Source: Gammaproteobacteria bacterium RBG_16_51_14 (GTDB taxonomy: Bacteria > Pseudomonadota > Gammaproteobacteria > Eutrophobiales > Eutrophobiaceae). From it: a DNA stretch of 36,958 bases. Location: assembly GCA_001802375.1 (NCBI GenBank), contig MGXK01000015.1, forward strand, positions 1 to 36,958. Reading direction: 5' to 3'. The translations under genes and the position numbers were made by a program. Below are positions 8,045 through 16,894 of this stretch, in pieces. The notes under the pieces were generated by a model, which saw only the letters and a list, made by a program, of their open reading frames with translations, was not told where the DNA came from and searched no databases. The stretch's first letter is position 1; each line of letters begins with the position of its first letter.

Positions 8045-8803
8045 TCAATAATATAGTGAAGTGTGTGAAAAAAGCGGCCTTTTATCACTCTGGTTATCGA
8101 CCCACTGGGTAGTGACAAGCCGAATCAGATCAGGCCAGATTTCCTGTGCCGGTTTTTTAAAAACCGTAGCAGCATCTGCCTGCCAGAGATACCAGTCACC
8201 ACGGAGTAATTCGGTCTCCAGCTGGCCGGTTGCCCATCCTGCATAACCTGCATAAACGTTTAGTGCTTCCGGCAGAAAGTCACCGCGGCTGATCTGGTTG
8301 AGTAAAGGGATCGAGTTGACAAGAAAAATATTTTCAACAATATGCCTTGCCCCGACTGGTGTGTTTTTAGCCTGAAAGAGAATTTGTACACGATTTAAGG
8401 CTACAGGACCTCCCATCCGCACCTTGTCTGTCAGGGAATTCATATTATCCTGTTTTGGGAATAAATCAGTGACAAGGAGATCGGCCCGTCTGTTTATGAT
8501 CAAACCACATGTCCCTGTATTGCTGTATTCAGTCAGTAAAATAACGGTCTGACTAAAATTGGGGTCAGCAAGATTTCTGTTGGCAACGAGGAAGATCCCT
8601 TCGCTCAATTCAACCTGCTGCAAATTTGGCTTCGATTGATCCGGATCATTAACGGAGTTCATAGCCAGATATGGGAACTTCCCGGCGGGTACTGCCGTTA
8701 TTAATGTATTGTGACTTGCATTACTGGTCGCATCACCTGGACAGTTAAAGGGACACAGCAACAGATACACAATGGCAATACATCGGTTAGTAATCTGCAG
8801 CAT
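8045..8803 (-). CDS. YqgE/AlgH-family protein with an N-terminal extension
   Basis: From about residue 65 the protein follows the YqgE/AlgH (DUF179) pattern: LSEGIFLVANRNLADPNFSQ, then TVILLTEYSNTGTCGLIINR, then RMGGPVALNRVQILFQ and GYAGWATGQLE. The family is widespread and its biochemical role is unsettled. Usual members are about 185-190 residues and cytoplasmic. This one is 252 residues because of a roughly 60-residue leader with a hydrophobic segment near its start (CIAIVYLLLCPFNC), which resembles a signal or lipoprotein peptide, although the lipobox is not canonical. A start at M48 (8662) would give a normal-length protein, but I see no good ribosome-binding site for either. It follows the aminopeptidase gene by 34 bases in the same direction. 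Confidence 0.82.
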   Translation of the reverse strand: MLQITNRCIAIVYLLLCPFNCPGDATSNASHNTLITAVPAGKFPYLAMNSVNDPDQSKPNLQQVELSEGIFLVANRNLADPNFSQTVILLTEYSNTGTCGLIINRRADLLVTDLFPKQDNMNSLTDKVRMGGPVALNRVQILFQAKNTPVGARHIVENIFLVNSIPLLNQISRGDFLPEALNVYAGYAGWATGQLETELLRGDWYLWQADAATVFKKPAQEIWPDLIRLVTTQWVDNQSDKRPLFSHTSLYY

Positions 8804-8837
8804 TGGAGTCTACTGTCACTATAAATGTTGTATGGTA

Positions 8838-9902
8838 TCAACAGTCAAATTTGGGTAACCTTGCGCTCAGTACCCTATGTCGTAATGATAGTTCACATTT
8901 CCCCAGTGTCGATACGACATCATAAAATGTTGACAGCTCATTGTTGGAAGAATTCAGGAGGGCCAGGAAACCGGGTACATATTGCCGGTAGGTGATCACA
9001 GCAGCCAGCCTGGCATTATTAAGACCAGCTTCGAACCACTTGTCATAGCCTTCATCGGTATCCCACGTCGAACGAATCCGGAAGTAATCTTCCTTCATTT
9101 GCGTGAAAAGACTGTTTTTTTGCATGCGTTTTGTATTTTCAGACAGGGCCTTATTATTATACAGTGCAACCAGTTTCTCCTTGTATCTTGATACCAGATC
9201 GACAAACTGATTTTCCCTTTGCATTTCTTGGTCAAATTTCATTTGCAGTTCATACTGTACCGTGGCGATTAACCAGCGGCGAACTCCCACCTGTGCAACG
9301 GTATCTGCAAAAGCTTCATTAAATCCTGTATCGTCCTTGATATAGATAAGCTGGTGGGCAAGTTCATGAAACATTACCTTGGCCAGTCTTACGCGATCCC
9401 ATTTTAACATTGTGTTTAAAACAGGGTCATCAAACCATCCCAAAGTTGAATAGGCGGCTACACCCCCGACAAAAACATCGAGTCCCTGCTGCTCCAGTTC
9501 CCTTGCATAACGCTGCGCGTTCTCTTCGGAAAAATAACCACGGTACGACAGGCAGCCGACGAACAGGTAACACCATACTTCGGGTTGTAATGAAAACTCA
9601 GGCACGGCGAATACATTCCAGACCACATAATCACGACCGATATCGGCATAACTTCGATAGCTGTTATTTTCCGGAAGATGCAGGTGCTGACTGGCAAATT
9701 CACGGATATCATTGATCCGTTCCAGTTGTTCTCTCGTGGCGTCTTGTATTCCAGGAGTGGCGATTACCTGGTTGATCGATTGGCGTTTACTCAGCAGTGA
9801 CATCTGTCCGGAGACGGACTGGGCATAATAACGAAAAGTAGTACAGGCATCCGTAGCAAGAATCAAGAAAACAGCAAGCATCAAAGTGAATAAACGTGGC
9901 AT
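8838..9902 (-). CDS. Putative zinc aminopeptidase, probable lipoprotein
   Basis: The 354-residue protein has a hydrophobic N-terminus ending ILATDAC, so C20 is a possible lipidation site, though the lipobox is imperfect. The segments YYAQSVSGQMSLLSKRQSI, VWNVFAVPEFSL and GVAAYSTLGWFDDPVLNTM match the family annotated as predicted aminopeptidase (Pfam Aminopep, PF10023). The zinc-protease motif HELAHQ (HExxH) follows in KVMFHELAHQLIYIKDDTGF, with a nearby NEAFADTVA that could supply the third ligand. The substrate is unknown. It is the first gene of a pair with the AlgH-family gene and is divergent from the MarR gene. Confidence 0.85.
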   Translation of the reverse strand: MPRLFTLMLAVFLILATDACTTFRYYAQSVSGQMSLLSKRQSINQVIATPGIQDATREQLERINDIREFASQHLHLPENNSYRSYADIGRDYVVWNVFAVPEFSLQPEVWCYLFVGCLSYRGYFSEENAQRYARELEQQGLDVFVGGVAAYSTLGWFDDPVLNTMLKWDRVRLAKVMFHELAHQLIYIKDDTGFNEAFADTVAQVGVRRWLIATVQYELQMKFDQEMQRENQFVDLVSRYKEKLVALYNNKALSENTKRMQKNSLFTQMKEDYFRIRSTWDTDEGYDKWFEAGLNNARLAAVITYRQYVPGFLALLNSSNNELSTFYDVVSTLGKCELSLRHRVLSARLPKFDC

Positions 9903-9968
9903 TGTATGTTATCAATCTTCAGATATGGAGATAGTGACTTCCAATTTTACACGGAAAATGGCTTTTGT

Positions 9969-9986
9969 TATCTTGACATCAAGATA
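9969..9986. promoter_or_regulatory. Inverted repeat, probable MarR-family operator
   Basis: Two perfect 8-base arms, TATCTTGA and TCAAGATA, flank a 2-base centre (CA). Inverted repeats of about this size and TTGA/TCAA type are common MarR-family targets. A TTGACA lies inside the repeat (9973-9978) and a TATAAT is at 10001-10006, although their 22-base spacing is too long for one standard promoter. The site is 80 bases before the MarR start and also upstream of the divergent aminopeptidase gene. Confidence 0.6.
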
Positions 9987-10066
9987 CGTGCATATACACT
10001 TATAATAGTCAGAATAATGAAATCATGCCTGACTTGCAGATTGAACGATGAATATGTCCCTGAATT

Positions 10067-10525
10067 ATGGTGAAACAGAAATATAGAGCACTGGGTATGC
10101 AGGACAATCCGAAAAATGTCTGTGCATGTCTTGCCATACGCAAGGCAGCACGGGCTGTCACACAGTTTTATGACAGCTATTTACAATCCTTTGGTCTTAA
10201 ACCAACACAGCATTCATTGCTTCTGGCAGCTTATTTTGCTGATGGAATAACCATATCTGATCTTGCGCATTTCATGGTGATGGACAGGACAACGTTGACG
10301 CGCAACCTGAAACCGCTTGAGAAAGATGGATTACTGATTGTAAATCCGGAACAGGACAGGCGAGCAAAGAAGATAGTTATTACACGGAAAGGGGTTACTC
10401 TTCTGAAAAAGATGACCCCTGCATGGGAGAGTGCCCAGCAAGAATTAAATCGCCGTATCGGGAGCACGAAATTCGGACAGGTACTTGAAGATATGTCTTA
10501 TATTGTAGATGCCATTTATTGGTAA
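10067..10525 (+). CDS. MarR-family transcriptional regulator
   Basis: The 152-residue protein has the MarR winged helix-turn-helix: GLKPTQHSLLLAAYF, then GITISDLAHFMVMDRTTLTR, then LKPLEKDGLLIVN and the wing DRRAKKIVITRKG. MarR proteins are usually repressors released by small phenolic compounds or by cysteine oxidation. The early segment NVCACLAIRKAA contains two closely spaced cysteines, so redox sensing is possible but unproven. A start at M11 (10097) is an alternative, as neither ATG has a strong ribosome-binding site. It lies 44 bases before a small membrane protein and is probably the first gene of a four-gene operon. Confidence 0.88.
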   Translation: MVKQKYRALGMQDNPKNVCACLAIRKAARAVTQFYDSYLQSFGLKPTQHSLLLAAYFADGITISDLAHFMVMDRTTLTRNLKPLEKDGLLIVNPEQDRRAKKIVITRKGVTLLKKMTPAWESAQQELNRRIGSTKFGQVLEDMSYIVDAIYW

Positions 10526-10569
10526 ATATCCATGCTGACTATATCACTGCATGACGAAGGAGGTCCAAG

Positions 10570-10950
10570 ATGCCGAAACAAGCCTTTTATTGGCAACTTT
10601 ACATTGCAACGTATACAGGATTACTTGGTTTGCCACTTCTGTTCTTTCCTAAATGGGTCATTCCATTTATGGGTTTCGATACCGCCATGGTGGACGATGG
10701 ACCATTTGTGAGACTAACGGGTATGTTTTTACTTTGTCTTACGCTGATTACCTTCAGGATCTGGCAGAAAAAGATTGAAGAAATGGTACTTGGTACGATC
10801 ATTATCAGGATTTTTATTATTCTTGTATTATTGATTGTAGGTGTAACCGGAGGGTTTCCATTTTTATTTATTATGATTGGTGTTGTTGGTGTTGGTGTAA
10901 TTGGCACGTTATGGTCACTCCGCAGTATCAGATTGCTGGGCTATATGTAA
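10570..10950 (+). CDS. Small four-segment membrane protein of unknown function
   Basis: I do not recognise this 126-residue protein. It has about four hydrophobic segments, including LLGLPLLFFPKWVIPF, LTGMFLLCLTLITF, IFIILVLLIVGVTGG and FLFIMIGVVGVGVIGTLW, with short charged linkers such as RIWQKKIEE. A strong ribosome-binding site (AAGGAGG) precedes the ATG by 7 bases. It sits between the MarR regulator and an anchored alpha/beta hydrolase on the same strand, so it probably belongs to the MarR-controlled operon. Confidence 0.78.
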   Translation: MPKQAFYWQLYIATYTGLLGLPLLFFPKWVIPFMGFDTAMVDDGPFVRLTGMFLLCLTLITFRIWQKKIEEMVLGTIIIRIFIILVLLIVGVTGGFPFLFIMIGVVGVGVIGTLWSLRSIRLLGYM

Positions 10951-10999
10951 TGATTCCAGACTCAATGTATAAATCAGTGATGATTAGAGGAGACAAACG

Positions 11000-11953
11000 A
11001 TGAGCATGACAGGATGGCTAATTCTTTTATTAACGCTGGTAATTGGTCCGGTTCTGGTTTCCTATGTCGTTGAAGCATTAAGGCCAAAACCAACGGTACC
11101 TGCCAAATTGTTATGGGGACCAGATATTCCCATCGAATATGTTGATGTTAATGGGATCAAACTCAGATATGTCACTGTGGGAAAGGGGACACCGTTGGTT
11201 CTGTTACATACATTGAGGACCCAGTTGGATATCTTCCAAAAGGTAATTCCTGAACTGTCAAAATATTTCAAGGTATATGCTTTCGATTATCCAGGTCATG
11301 GATGGTCGGATATTGCAAATGAAAAATTAAAACCAGAGGTATTTTATGAAGCAACATCCGGATTTCTGGACGAGCTTGATATCAGTGGCGCAATTGTTGC
11401 CGGGATATCCATTGGAGGAACAATACCGCTTGTGCTTGCAGCAAGGCACAATCCAAAAATCAAAAAGATTATTTCCATTAATCCATATGACTATGCGAAG
11501 GGACTCGGTATAAAAAGAAGTTCTATTGTCGCCTGCCTTATTTTTTCACTGGCCGGGATCCCCGTGATTGGTGAGACGGTGATGCGTATGCGTAATCGGC
11601 TGGTTGAAATGAAGATATTTGAGGGTGGAGTACACAATACGGACCAATTTCCATCAGCCTTTATCACCGAGTTGTATACAGCAGGATGCCGCCCTGGCCA
11701 TTACAGGTCTTTTTTGTCCCTGATCCGCAATGCATCCCTGTGGGATGAGGCCAGGACGGAATACAAGGATATCAATATACCGGTTCTGCTGATCTATGGA
11801 GAGGATGACTGGTCAAATACAAAGGAGCGTGAAGAAAACCGGCTTGCTATCCCCGGGGTTAAATACGAGATCGTAAAAAATGCCGGTCATTTCCTGTCAT
11901 TGGATGCGCCAGATGAACTGATCCGGCTTATCCTGGAATTTGCGTCACCCTGA
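11000..11953 (+). CDS. Membrane-anchored alpha/beta hydrolase
   Basis: The 317-residue protein starts with a hydrophobic segment (about residues 5-25), probably a membrane anchor. The hydrolase fold follows: VLLHTLRTQLDIFQKVIPEL (oxyanion region), AFDYPGHGWSD, and the nucleophile elbow AGISIGG with S137. LLIYGEDDWSN probably supplies the acidic residue and NAGHFLSLDAP the histidine (H297), so the triad is complete. The substrate is unknown; esters, epoxides and lactones are all used in this superfamily. A ribosome-binding site (AGAGGAG) precedes the ATG. It lies between the membrane protein and the dehydrogenase on the same strand. Confidence 0.87.
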   Translation: MSMTGWLILLLTLVIGPVLVSYVVEALRPKPTVPAKLLWGPDIPIEYVDVNGIKLRYVTVGKGTPLVLLHTLRTQLDIFQKVIPELSKYFKVYAFDYPGHGWSDIANEKLKPEVFYEATSGFLDELDISGAIVAGISIGGTIPLVLAARHNPKIKKIISINPYDYAKGLGIKRSSIVACLIFSLAGIPVIGETVMRMRNRLVEMKIFEGGVHNTDQFPSAFITELYTAGCRPGHYRSFLSLIRNASLWDEARTEYKDINIPVLLIYGEDDWSNTKEREENRLAIPGVKYEIVKNAGHFLSLDAPDELIRLILEFASP

Positions 11954-11995
11954 TGTTGAATCAATCGATTTTGAATGTGATGGAGGCTGGTAATA

Positions 11996-12778
11996 ATGAG
12001 CGACTTTAAAAATAAATATGGCCCATGGGCAATCGTTACCGGCGCATCATCCAGTATAGGCATGGAGTTTTCCCGGCAGCTTGCAGCTAAAGGCCTGAAT
12101 TTGTTCCTGATCGCCAGGAGAGAAGAAAGATTGAAGGCGCTTGCATCGGATCTCAGCAGCAAACATGGTATAGATGCAAGGATTATTGCTGTTGATGTTT
12201 CCAGTGAGGACTTTTTGTCCGGAATCAGAAGCGTAACGTCCGGATTCGAGATCGGATTATTGATTAACAATGCCGGCTTCACGAATACAGGCGCGCTGGT
12301 GGAAAATAACCTGGAAGATGAAATCCGGTTATTACATGTAAATTGCCGGGCACCTCTGATGCTGGCACATGAATTTGGAAAGCAGATGAAGGATCGTAAA
12401 AAAGGAGGCATTATTTTTCTTGCATCCATTGTTGCCTTTGCTTCAGCACCACGCTGGACAAATTATTGTGCATCCAAAGCCTACGATCTCATGCTTGCCG
12501 AAGGGCTGGCTGCGGAAATGAAAGAGTATGGTGTTGATGTGCTGGCATTATGCCCGGGATTTACCCGTACGGAGTTTCAGAAACTTGCCAGGATAAATGA
12601 CCTGATAGCAATGGATGCAGAACCTGTGGTGTGTATGGCGCTGGATAAACTGGGCAAATCCGGGATTGCAGTACCTGGATTGTTTAACAAGTTTGCCAGT
12701 TTCTCGACAAGGTTTCAGCCACGCTCCCTGAACACATTCATATATAAACAGGTCATTAGACATTCACAACAACATTGA
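11996..12778 (+). CDS. Short-chain dehydrogenase/reductase
   Basis: The 260-residue protein is a classical SDR. It has the cofactor loop TGASSSIG (residues 15-22), an arginine pair after the second strand (ARREERL) that suggests NADP(H), the NNAG motif (91-94), and the catalytic S144, Y157 and K161 in NYCASKAYD. The later GLAAEMKEYGVDVLALCPGF is typical of DltE/YqjQ-like SDRs. The substrate is unknown. It starts 42 bases after the hydrolase, with GATGGAGG upstream, and is probably the last gene of the MarR operon. Together with the hydrolase it could act on a lipid or aromatic compound; that is inference. Confidence 0.9.
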   Translation: MSDFKNKYGPWAIVTGASSSIGMEFSRQLAAKGLNLFLIARREERLKALASDLSSKHGIDARIIAVDVSSEDFLSGIRSVTSGFEIGLLINNAGFTNTGALVENNLEDEIRLLHVNCRAPLMLAHEFGKQMKDRKKGGIIFLASIVAFASAPRWTNYCASKAYDLMLAEGLAAEMKEYGVDVLALCPGFTRTEFQKLARINDLIAMDAEPVVCMALDKLGKSGIAVPGLFNKFASFSTRFQPRSLNTFIYKQVIRHSQQH

Positions 12779-12892
12779 CACTTTACACCTGTTATTTAGT
12801 AAGATATTTCCTGATGATGACAGGCGATGGCCATACTCTGACCTCCAGTCACAATTACGATACCTGAGAATCCGGCCATATTGAAACGTTGA

Positions 12893-13726
12893 ATGGATAT
12901 GTACACAACTGTCATTGCTTCAGATGCGCTTGAACGCCATAGCAATGACCCGGATTGGGTGATCATTGACTGTCGCTACGATCTTGCTGATAAAAGCGCC
13001 GGCAAAAATGCCTATATGGAATCCCATATCCCCGGTGCCATCTATGCAGATCTGCATGATGACCTGAGTGGACCACCTGTCACGAACAGGGGGCGTCATC
13101 CCCTGCCGGTCCCGGATGCCATGAAGCAGCTGTTCAGTCGTTTCGGGATCGGCAGCAGGTGCCAGGTGATTGCCTATGACGGAGCCAATGGTTCCTTTGC
13201 AGCCCGCTTGTGGTGGATGTTGCGTTATATGGGGCATGAAGCCGTTGCCGTCCTGGATGGTGGCTGGCAGGCATGGCAACAAGCGAATAGCCCGGTTCGG
13301 CAGGGGCTTGAGACCCGTTCTCCGGTGAGGTTTCAAGGCCAGGCCCGGGAAGACTGGGTGGTGACAGTGGAAAATGTAACCGCTGCGCGCCTGTTAATCG
13401 ATTCTAGGGACCCGGCCCGTTTTGCTGGCGAGATGGAACCGGTGGACAGGGTGGCAGGGCATATTCCCGGCGCCATAAACCGTTTCTGGAAGAATAATCT
13501 TGAAGGGAATGGTAATTTCAAGGATTCCAGTCGGTTACGATATGAATTCCTGGAATTGATGGGTAATATTGCCCCCGCTGATTCGGTATTTTATTGTGGT
13601 TCTGGAGTCACTGCCTGCCACAATCTACTGGCTATAAGTCACGCCGGTCTGGCTATGCCCCGTCTGTATGCCGGTTCCTGGAGTGAGTGGTGTGCGGATC
13701 CGGGACGCCCGATCGCGACAGGATAG
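12893..13726 (+). CDS. Two-domain sulfurtransferase (rhodanese family, SseA-like)
   Basis: The 277-residue protein contains two rhodanese domains. The first includes WVIIDCRYDLAD, SHIPGAIYADLHDDLSG and VIAYDGANGSFAARLWWMLR. The second includes LLIDSRDPARFAGE, VAGHIPGAINRFWKNNL and the active-site loop YCGSGVTACHNLLA, with catalytic C235. A CGSGVT loop, in contrast to CRKGVT, is typical of 3-mercaptopyruvate sulfurtransferases, so sseA is the likely relative. Such enzymes move sulfane sulfur to cyanide or thiols. The gene stands alone between the SDR and the VWA protein and fits the sulfur theme of the window. Confidence 0.9.
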   Translation: MDMYTTVIASDALERHSNDPDWVIIDCRYDLADKSAGKNAYMESHIPGAIYADLHDDLSGPPVTNRGRHPLPVPDAMKQLFSRFGIGSRCQVIAYDGANGSFAARLWWMLRYMGHEAVAVLDGGWQAWQQANSPVRQGLETRSPVRFQGQAREDWVVTVENVTAARLLIDSRDPARFAGEMEPVDRVAGHIPGAINRFWKNNLEGNGNFKDSSRLRYEFLELMGNIAPADSVFYCGSGVTACHNLLAISHAGLAMPRLYAGSWSEWCADPGRPIATG

Positions 13727-13821
13727 AAATAACCGGAAACGGGCACGATAATTCAAATTGGGTATAGATCAAGTCGTAATCGCATTATAATGCAGCCTGA
13801 ACAAAGACATTTTGAGGGATC

Positions 13822-15639
13822 ATGGCTCTCTATTTTCGCACAACAGTTTCCCTGATATTCGGAATAATGCTCGTTATGTCCAGTGCCTGGGCACTGGATG
13901 AAGATAGCGCCGGGGTGGCCGTCGAATCGGCAGAGGAGGCAGATACTGTCACACCCGAATCACCTGCATCACCATTACCTGAGGAAATCGATACACTGCC
14001 GGATGCTGACAAAACAGACGATATCCCCGGTGAACTGCCTCCTGCAGGCGAGACAGGATCTCATGCACAGACCCTGAATCAAAAAGACGTTGTGCTGGTG
14101 CTGGATAATTCCGGCAGCATGAAGAAAAATGATCCCCTGTTTCTGGCGAAACAGGCAGTGACGCAATTTATCAGCGGGCTGGACGAGTCAACACGTGTTG
14201 CCGTCATCATCTTTGATCAGGATGTCCGTCTCGCAGTACCTCTGACCGATATATCCCTGGCCACCCGTGAAACGATACTGGGCAGCCTTAGTCAGATCAA
14301 CTATAAAGGTCTGTACACGGACAGTCCGGCCGGCATTGAAAGGGCGATCTATGAACTCAAGATCAATGGCCGCAAGGAGGCGCAGAAACTCATTCTTTTC
14401 ATGACCGATGGCATTGTTGATACGGGAGATGTCAACCGGGATCTGGAAAAGGCAAAATGGTTGAAGGCCGACCTGGCGGCAGATGCAGCGGACTCCTCCA
14501 TAAGGATATTCGGTGTTGCGTATACGAATCAGGCTGATTTTGAGCTAATCCAGTCCCTGGCGCAGCAAACGGACGGAGAATACTACCGGGCAATGCAGGC
14601 GGAAGACCTGCAGAATGTGTTTGACCGGATCCACACGGCTATCGATACACCGCCTGAGCCGGAACCGGGTCCTGAACAGGCGGCACCTCCGGTTGTTCCA
14701 CCACCTGTGCCTGAACCTGTTCAGGTGCAACCGGTAGCGCCACCACCACCTGTGATCATCGAGGTTCCGGTTCAACCATCTACGGCGCTGGGTAAAGAAG
14801 AGCGGGTTCGCTCCATTATTATACTGGTTGCGGCCGGTATCCTGATTATTGCCCTGCTTGCCATCCTGATCCTGTTACTGCGACGAACGCGCGGTTTGAA
14901 AACGGGTGAGGATGAATATATCCAGGAAGCCTATCTGAATGACATAAACGGGTATACCGACAAGCAGACCCACAGGCTTGGGAAAAAACCGGCGATGATG
15001 GGTCGTGTTGCCGGCAAGGATACTGATCATCTGGATTACATTGTTATACCAGAATCAACAATAGGCCGCCGGCATGCAATGATAGAATACAAGGATTATG
15101 CCTTCTGGATTGTTGATCAGGGCAGTATCAATGGGACGTTCATCAACAATCAACCCGTTACTACTGAAGTTCGTCTTAAACACGGGGACCGGATACGATT
15201 GCATAAGTGCGAATTTGAATTTGTCATGCCGGAGATGGAAGATAGCGGCAAGACCATGATTTCCAGTACCGTATTTGCCGCGCCTGCCGAGGATCGCTCC
15301 GAAGAAGTTACCGCGATCCGTGGCGGATATCACGACACGATGGATAAAAAAGAGCCTGAAATACCCGATTCCGCCTTTGATCTGGATATCGATATTACGG
15401 GTGCAAGCGGAGAAGTGTCAGTACCGACCATTGGCCGGGATGAAGAAGACACAATTATACCTGAAATGCAGTCAAGGGATGAGGACATTTCCATGGATCT
15501 GGATATCAGTACAGATGCCAGTGAGGATATCGATACGAATGATGAGACTATCATGCTGGATGAAAAGGATGAAGACACGGATAATCCGGAAAAACATTTT
15601 GACGATGATGATGCAACGCTAAGGCCTGACAATGATTAG
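13822..15639 (+). CDS. VWA-transmembrane-FHA protein with acidic tail
   Basis: The 605-residue protein has an N-terminal signal peptide (about residues 1-24, ending SSAWA), then an acidic linker. A von Willebrand A domain covers about residues 87-275, with an intact metal site DNSGS (D95, S97, S99) and FMTDGIVDTGD. A proline-rich stretch follows (PPEPEPGPEQAAPPVVPPPV), then one transmembrane helix at about residues 331-353, and an FHA domain at about 392-455 (VIPESTIGRRHAMIEY, then IVDQGSINGTFINNQPV). The last 110 residues are very acidic. The topology predicted is VWA outside and FHA inside, so it could couple an envelope signal to a phosphothreonine partner. A GCATTATAATGC palindrome at 13782-13793 overlaps a possible -10 element. 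Confidence 0.9.
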   Translation: MALYFRTTVSLIFGIMLVMSSAWALDEDSAGVAVESAEEADTVTPESPASPLPEEIDTLPDADKTDDIPGELPPAGETGSHAQTLNQKDVVLVLDNSGSMKKNDPLFLAKQAVTQFISGLDESTRVAVIIFDQDVRLAVPLTDISLATRETILGSLSQINYKGLYTDSPAGIERAIYELKINGRKEAQKLILFMTDGIVDTGDVNRDLEKAKWLKADLAADAADSSIRIFGVAYTNQADFELIQSLAQQTDGEYYRAMQAEDLQNVFDRIHTAIDTPPEPEPGPEQAAPPVVPPPVPEPVQVQPVAPPPPVIIEVPVQPSTALGKEERVRSIIILVAAGILIIALLAILILLLRRTRGLKTGEDEYIQEAYLNDINGYTDKQTHRLGKKPAMMGRVAGKDTDHLDYIVIPESTIGRRHAMIEYKDYAFWIVDQGSINGTFINNQPVTTEVRLKHGDRIRLHKCEFEFVMPEMEDSGKTMISSTVFAAPAEDRSEEVTAIRGGYHDTMDKKEPEIPDSAFDLDIDITGASGEVSVPTIGRDEEDTIIPEMQSRDEDISMDLDISTDASEDIDTNDETIMLDEKDEDTDNPEKHFDDDDATLRPDND

Positions 15640-15916
15640 GCAGGGATCATTGAAAATACTTCTTACTATGCGTTTACCAGGGGGAAATGGTATCAATGCA
15701 GGAATATGTAATTAAGGCAGGACTATCCGTTTTACAGCCCGCAGCCTGTTCCGTCTGCTGTCCTTGATACACTTCCATCCAGATGAGAAAAATTTCCAGG
15801 CAGTCTGCTGGACAGGCCGTCTCCTAAAGAACATCCGGATCATTGCAGGAATGACCTCCTGTATTTGAATAACAGGGGGATTGTCAGTAATCACCCTATT
15901 GTGATCCAGACCCGCC
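15640..15916. other. Intergenic region without recognised gene
   Basis: This is the longest gene-free stretch in the window, 277 bases. The only open frame in it runs on the opposite strand (15712-15918) and shows no homology I recognise. I see no strong terminator or tRNA. It probably carries the birA promoter. Confidence 0.4.
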
Positions 15917-16894
15917 ATGCGTACTGTTTTTCAGATTCTGAGGATCCTGTCAGATGGAAAATTTCATTCGGGTGGAAGCCTGGGGAATAAACTGGGTGTT
16001 ACCCGTACTGCAATCTGGAAGGTTATCAGGAAACTGACGGACTATGGCCTGGATATTCATGCTGTACGGGGGAAAGGATATCGCTTGTCAGTACCGGTCG
16101 AATTGCTCGATCAAGACCAGATAGAAAATAAAATCAGCAAACATGCCAGGAGATTGATCAAGCAGTTTGAAATTTTCGGTGTTATCAATTCAACTAATCA
16201 ATATCTGCTGGAAAAATCGGATACCGGCAACATCCATGGACATGTTGTGCTTGCCGAATATCAGACAAAGGGCAGGGGTAGACGGGGAAATAAATGGATA
16301 TCACCGGTCGGATCAGGCATCAATCTCTCTTTCGGTTGGCATTTTGATAATTTTCCTGAATCTGTCGGGGTGTTATCACTTGTTATAGGGGTTGCCATTA
16401 TTCGTGCCTTGCACAGGGCCGGTATCAATGGGGTTGGTTTGAAGTGGCCGAACGATATTCTCTGGGAACATTGTAAATTGGGAGGCATTCTTCTCGAGAT
16501 GCGAGGTGAAACATCCGGCCCTTTTGATGTCGTCATCGGGATTGGTATCAATATCCATTTCCCAGGAATGGAGATTGCCGGGATCGATCAACCATGGACT
16601 CACATTGCCGGGATTACCCGGACGCCACCTTCAAGAAATGGACTCGCTGCTGACTTGATTACTGAATCATTGCTTATACTGGAACAATTTTCATATGAAG
16701 GGGTTGCAGAAATACTGGACGAATGGAGACGGTATGATTGCATCCACGGACGACAGGCTATGCTGATTCTGCCGGGGAGAAACATTCGGGGGAAAGTCAT
16801 CGGGATAGATGATCGGGGCGCACTCCTGATGTCTGTCCGGGGAGAGAGGAAGCGGTTTAATGCGGGTGAAATAAGATTACGGGTGACATCTTGA
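15917..16894 (+). CDS. birA: BirA, biotin protein ligase and biotin operon repressor
   Basis: The 325-residue protein is the bifunctional type. An N-terminal winged helix (about 1-60) has LSDGKFHSGGSLGNKLGVTR and TAIWKVIRKLTDYGLDI. The ligase domain has the biotin/ATP loop KGRGRRGNKWISPVGSGINL, then KWPNDILW and KLGGILLEMRG. The C-terminal SH3-like part ends with RGKVIGIDDRGALLM. It activates biotin with ATP and attaches it to the acetyl-CoA carboxylase carrier protein; with the DNA-binding domain it also represses biotin synthesis genes. No bio genes are in the window. Its TGA overlaps the coaX start (TTGA), so the two are translationally coupled. Confidence 0.95.
   Translation: MRTVFQILRILSDGKFHSGGSLGNKLGVTRTAIWKVIRKLTDYGLDIHAVRGKGYRLSVPVELLDQDQIENKISKHARRLIKQFEIFGVINSTNQYLLEKSDTGNIHGHVVLAEYQTKGRGRRGNKWISPVGSGINLSFGWHFDNFPESVGVLSLVIGVAIIRALHRAGINGVGLKWPNDILWEHCKLGGILLEMRGETSGPFDVVIGIGINIHFPGMEIAGIDQPWTHIAGITRTPPSRNGLAADLITESLLILEQFSYEGVAEILDEWRRYDCIHGRQAMLILPGRNIRGKVIGIDDRGALLMSVRGERKRFNAGEIRLRVTS

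Noticed and set aside
11887-12429. A 180-codon open frame on the minus strand
   Set aside because: It is antisense to the SDR gene, whose cofactor and catalytic motifs are intact.
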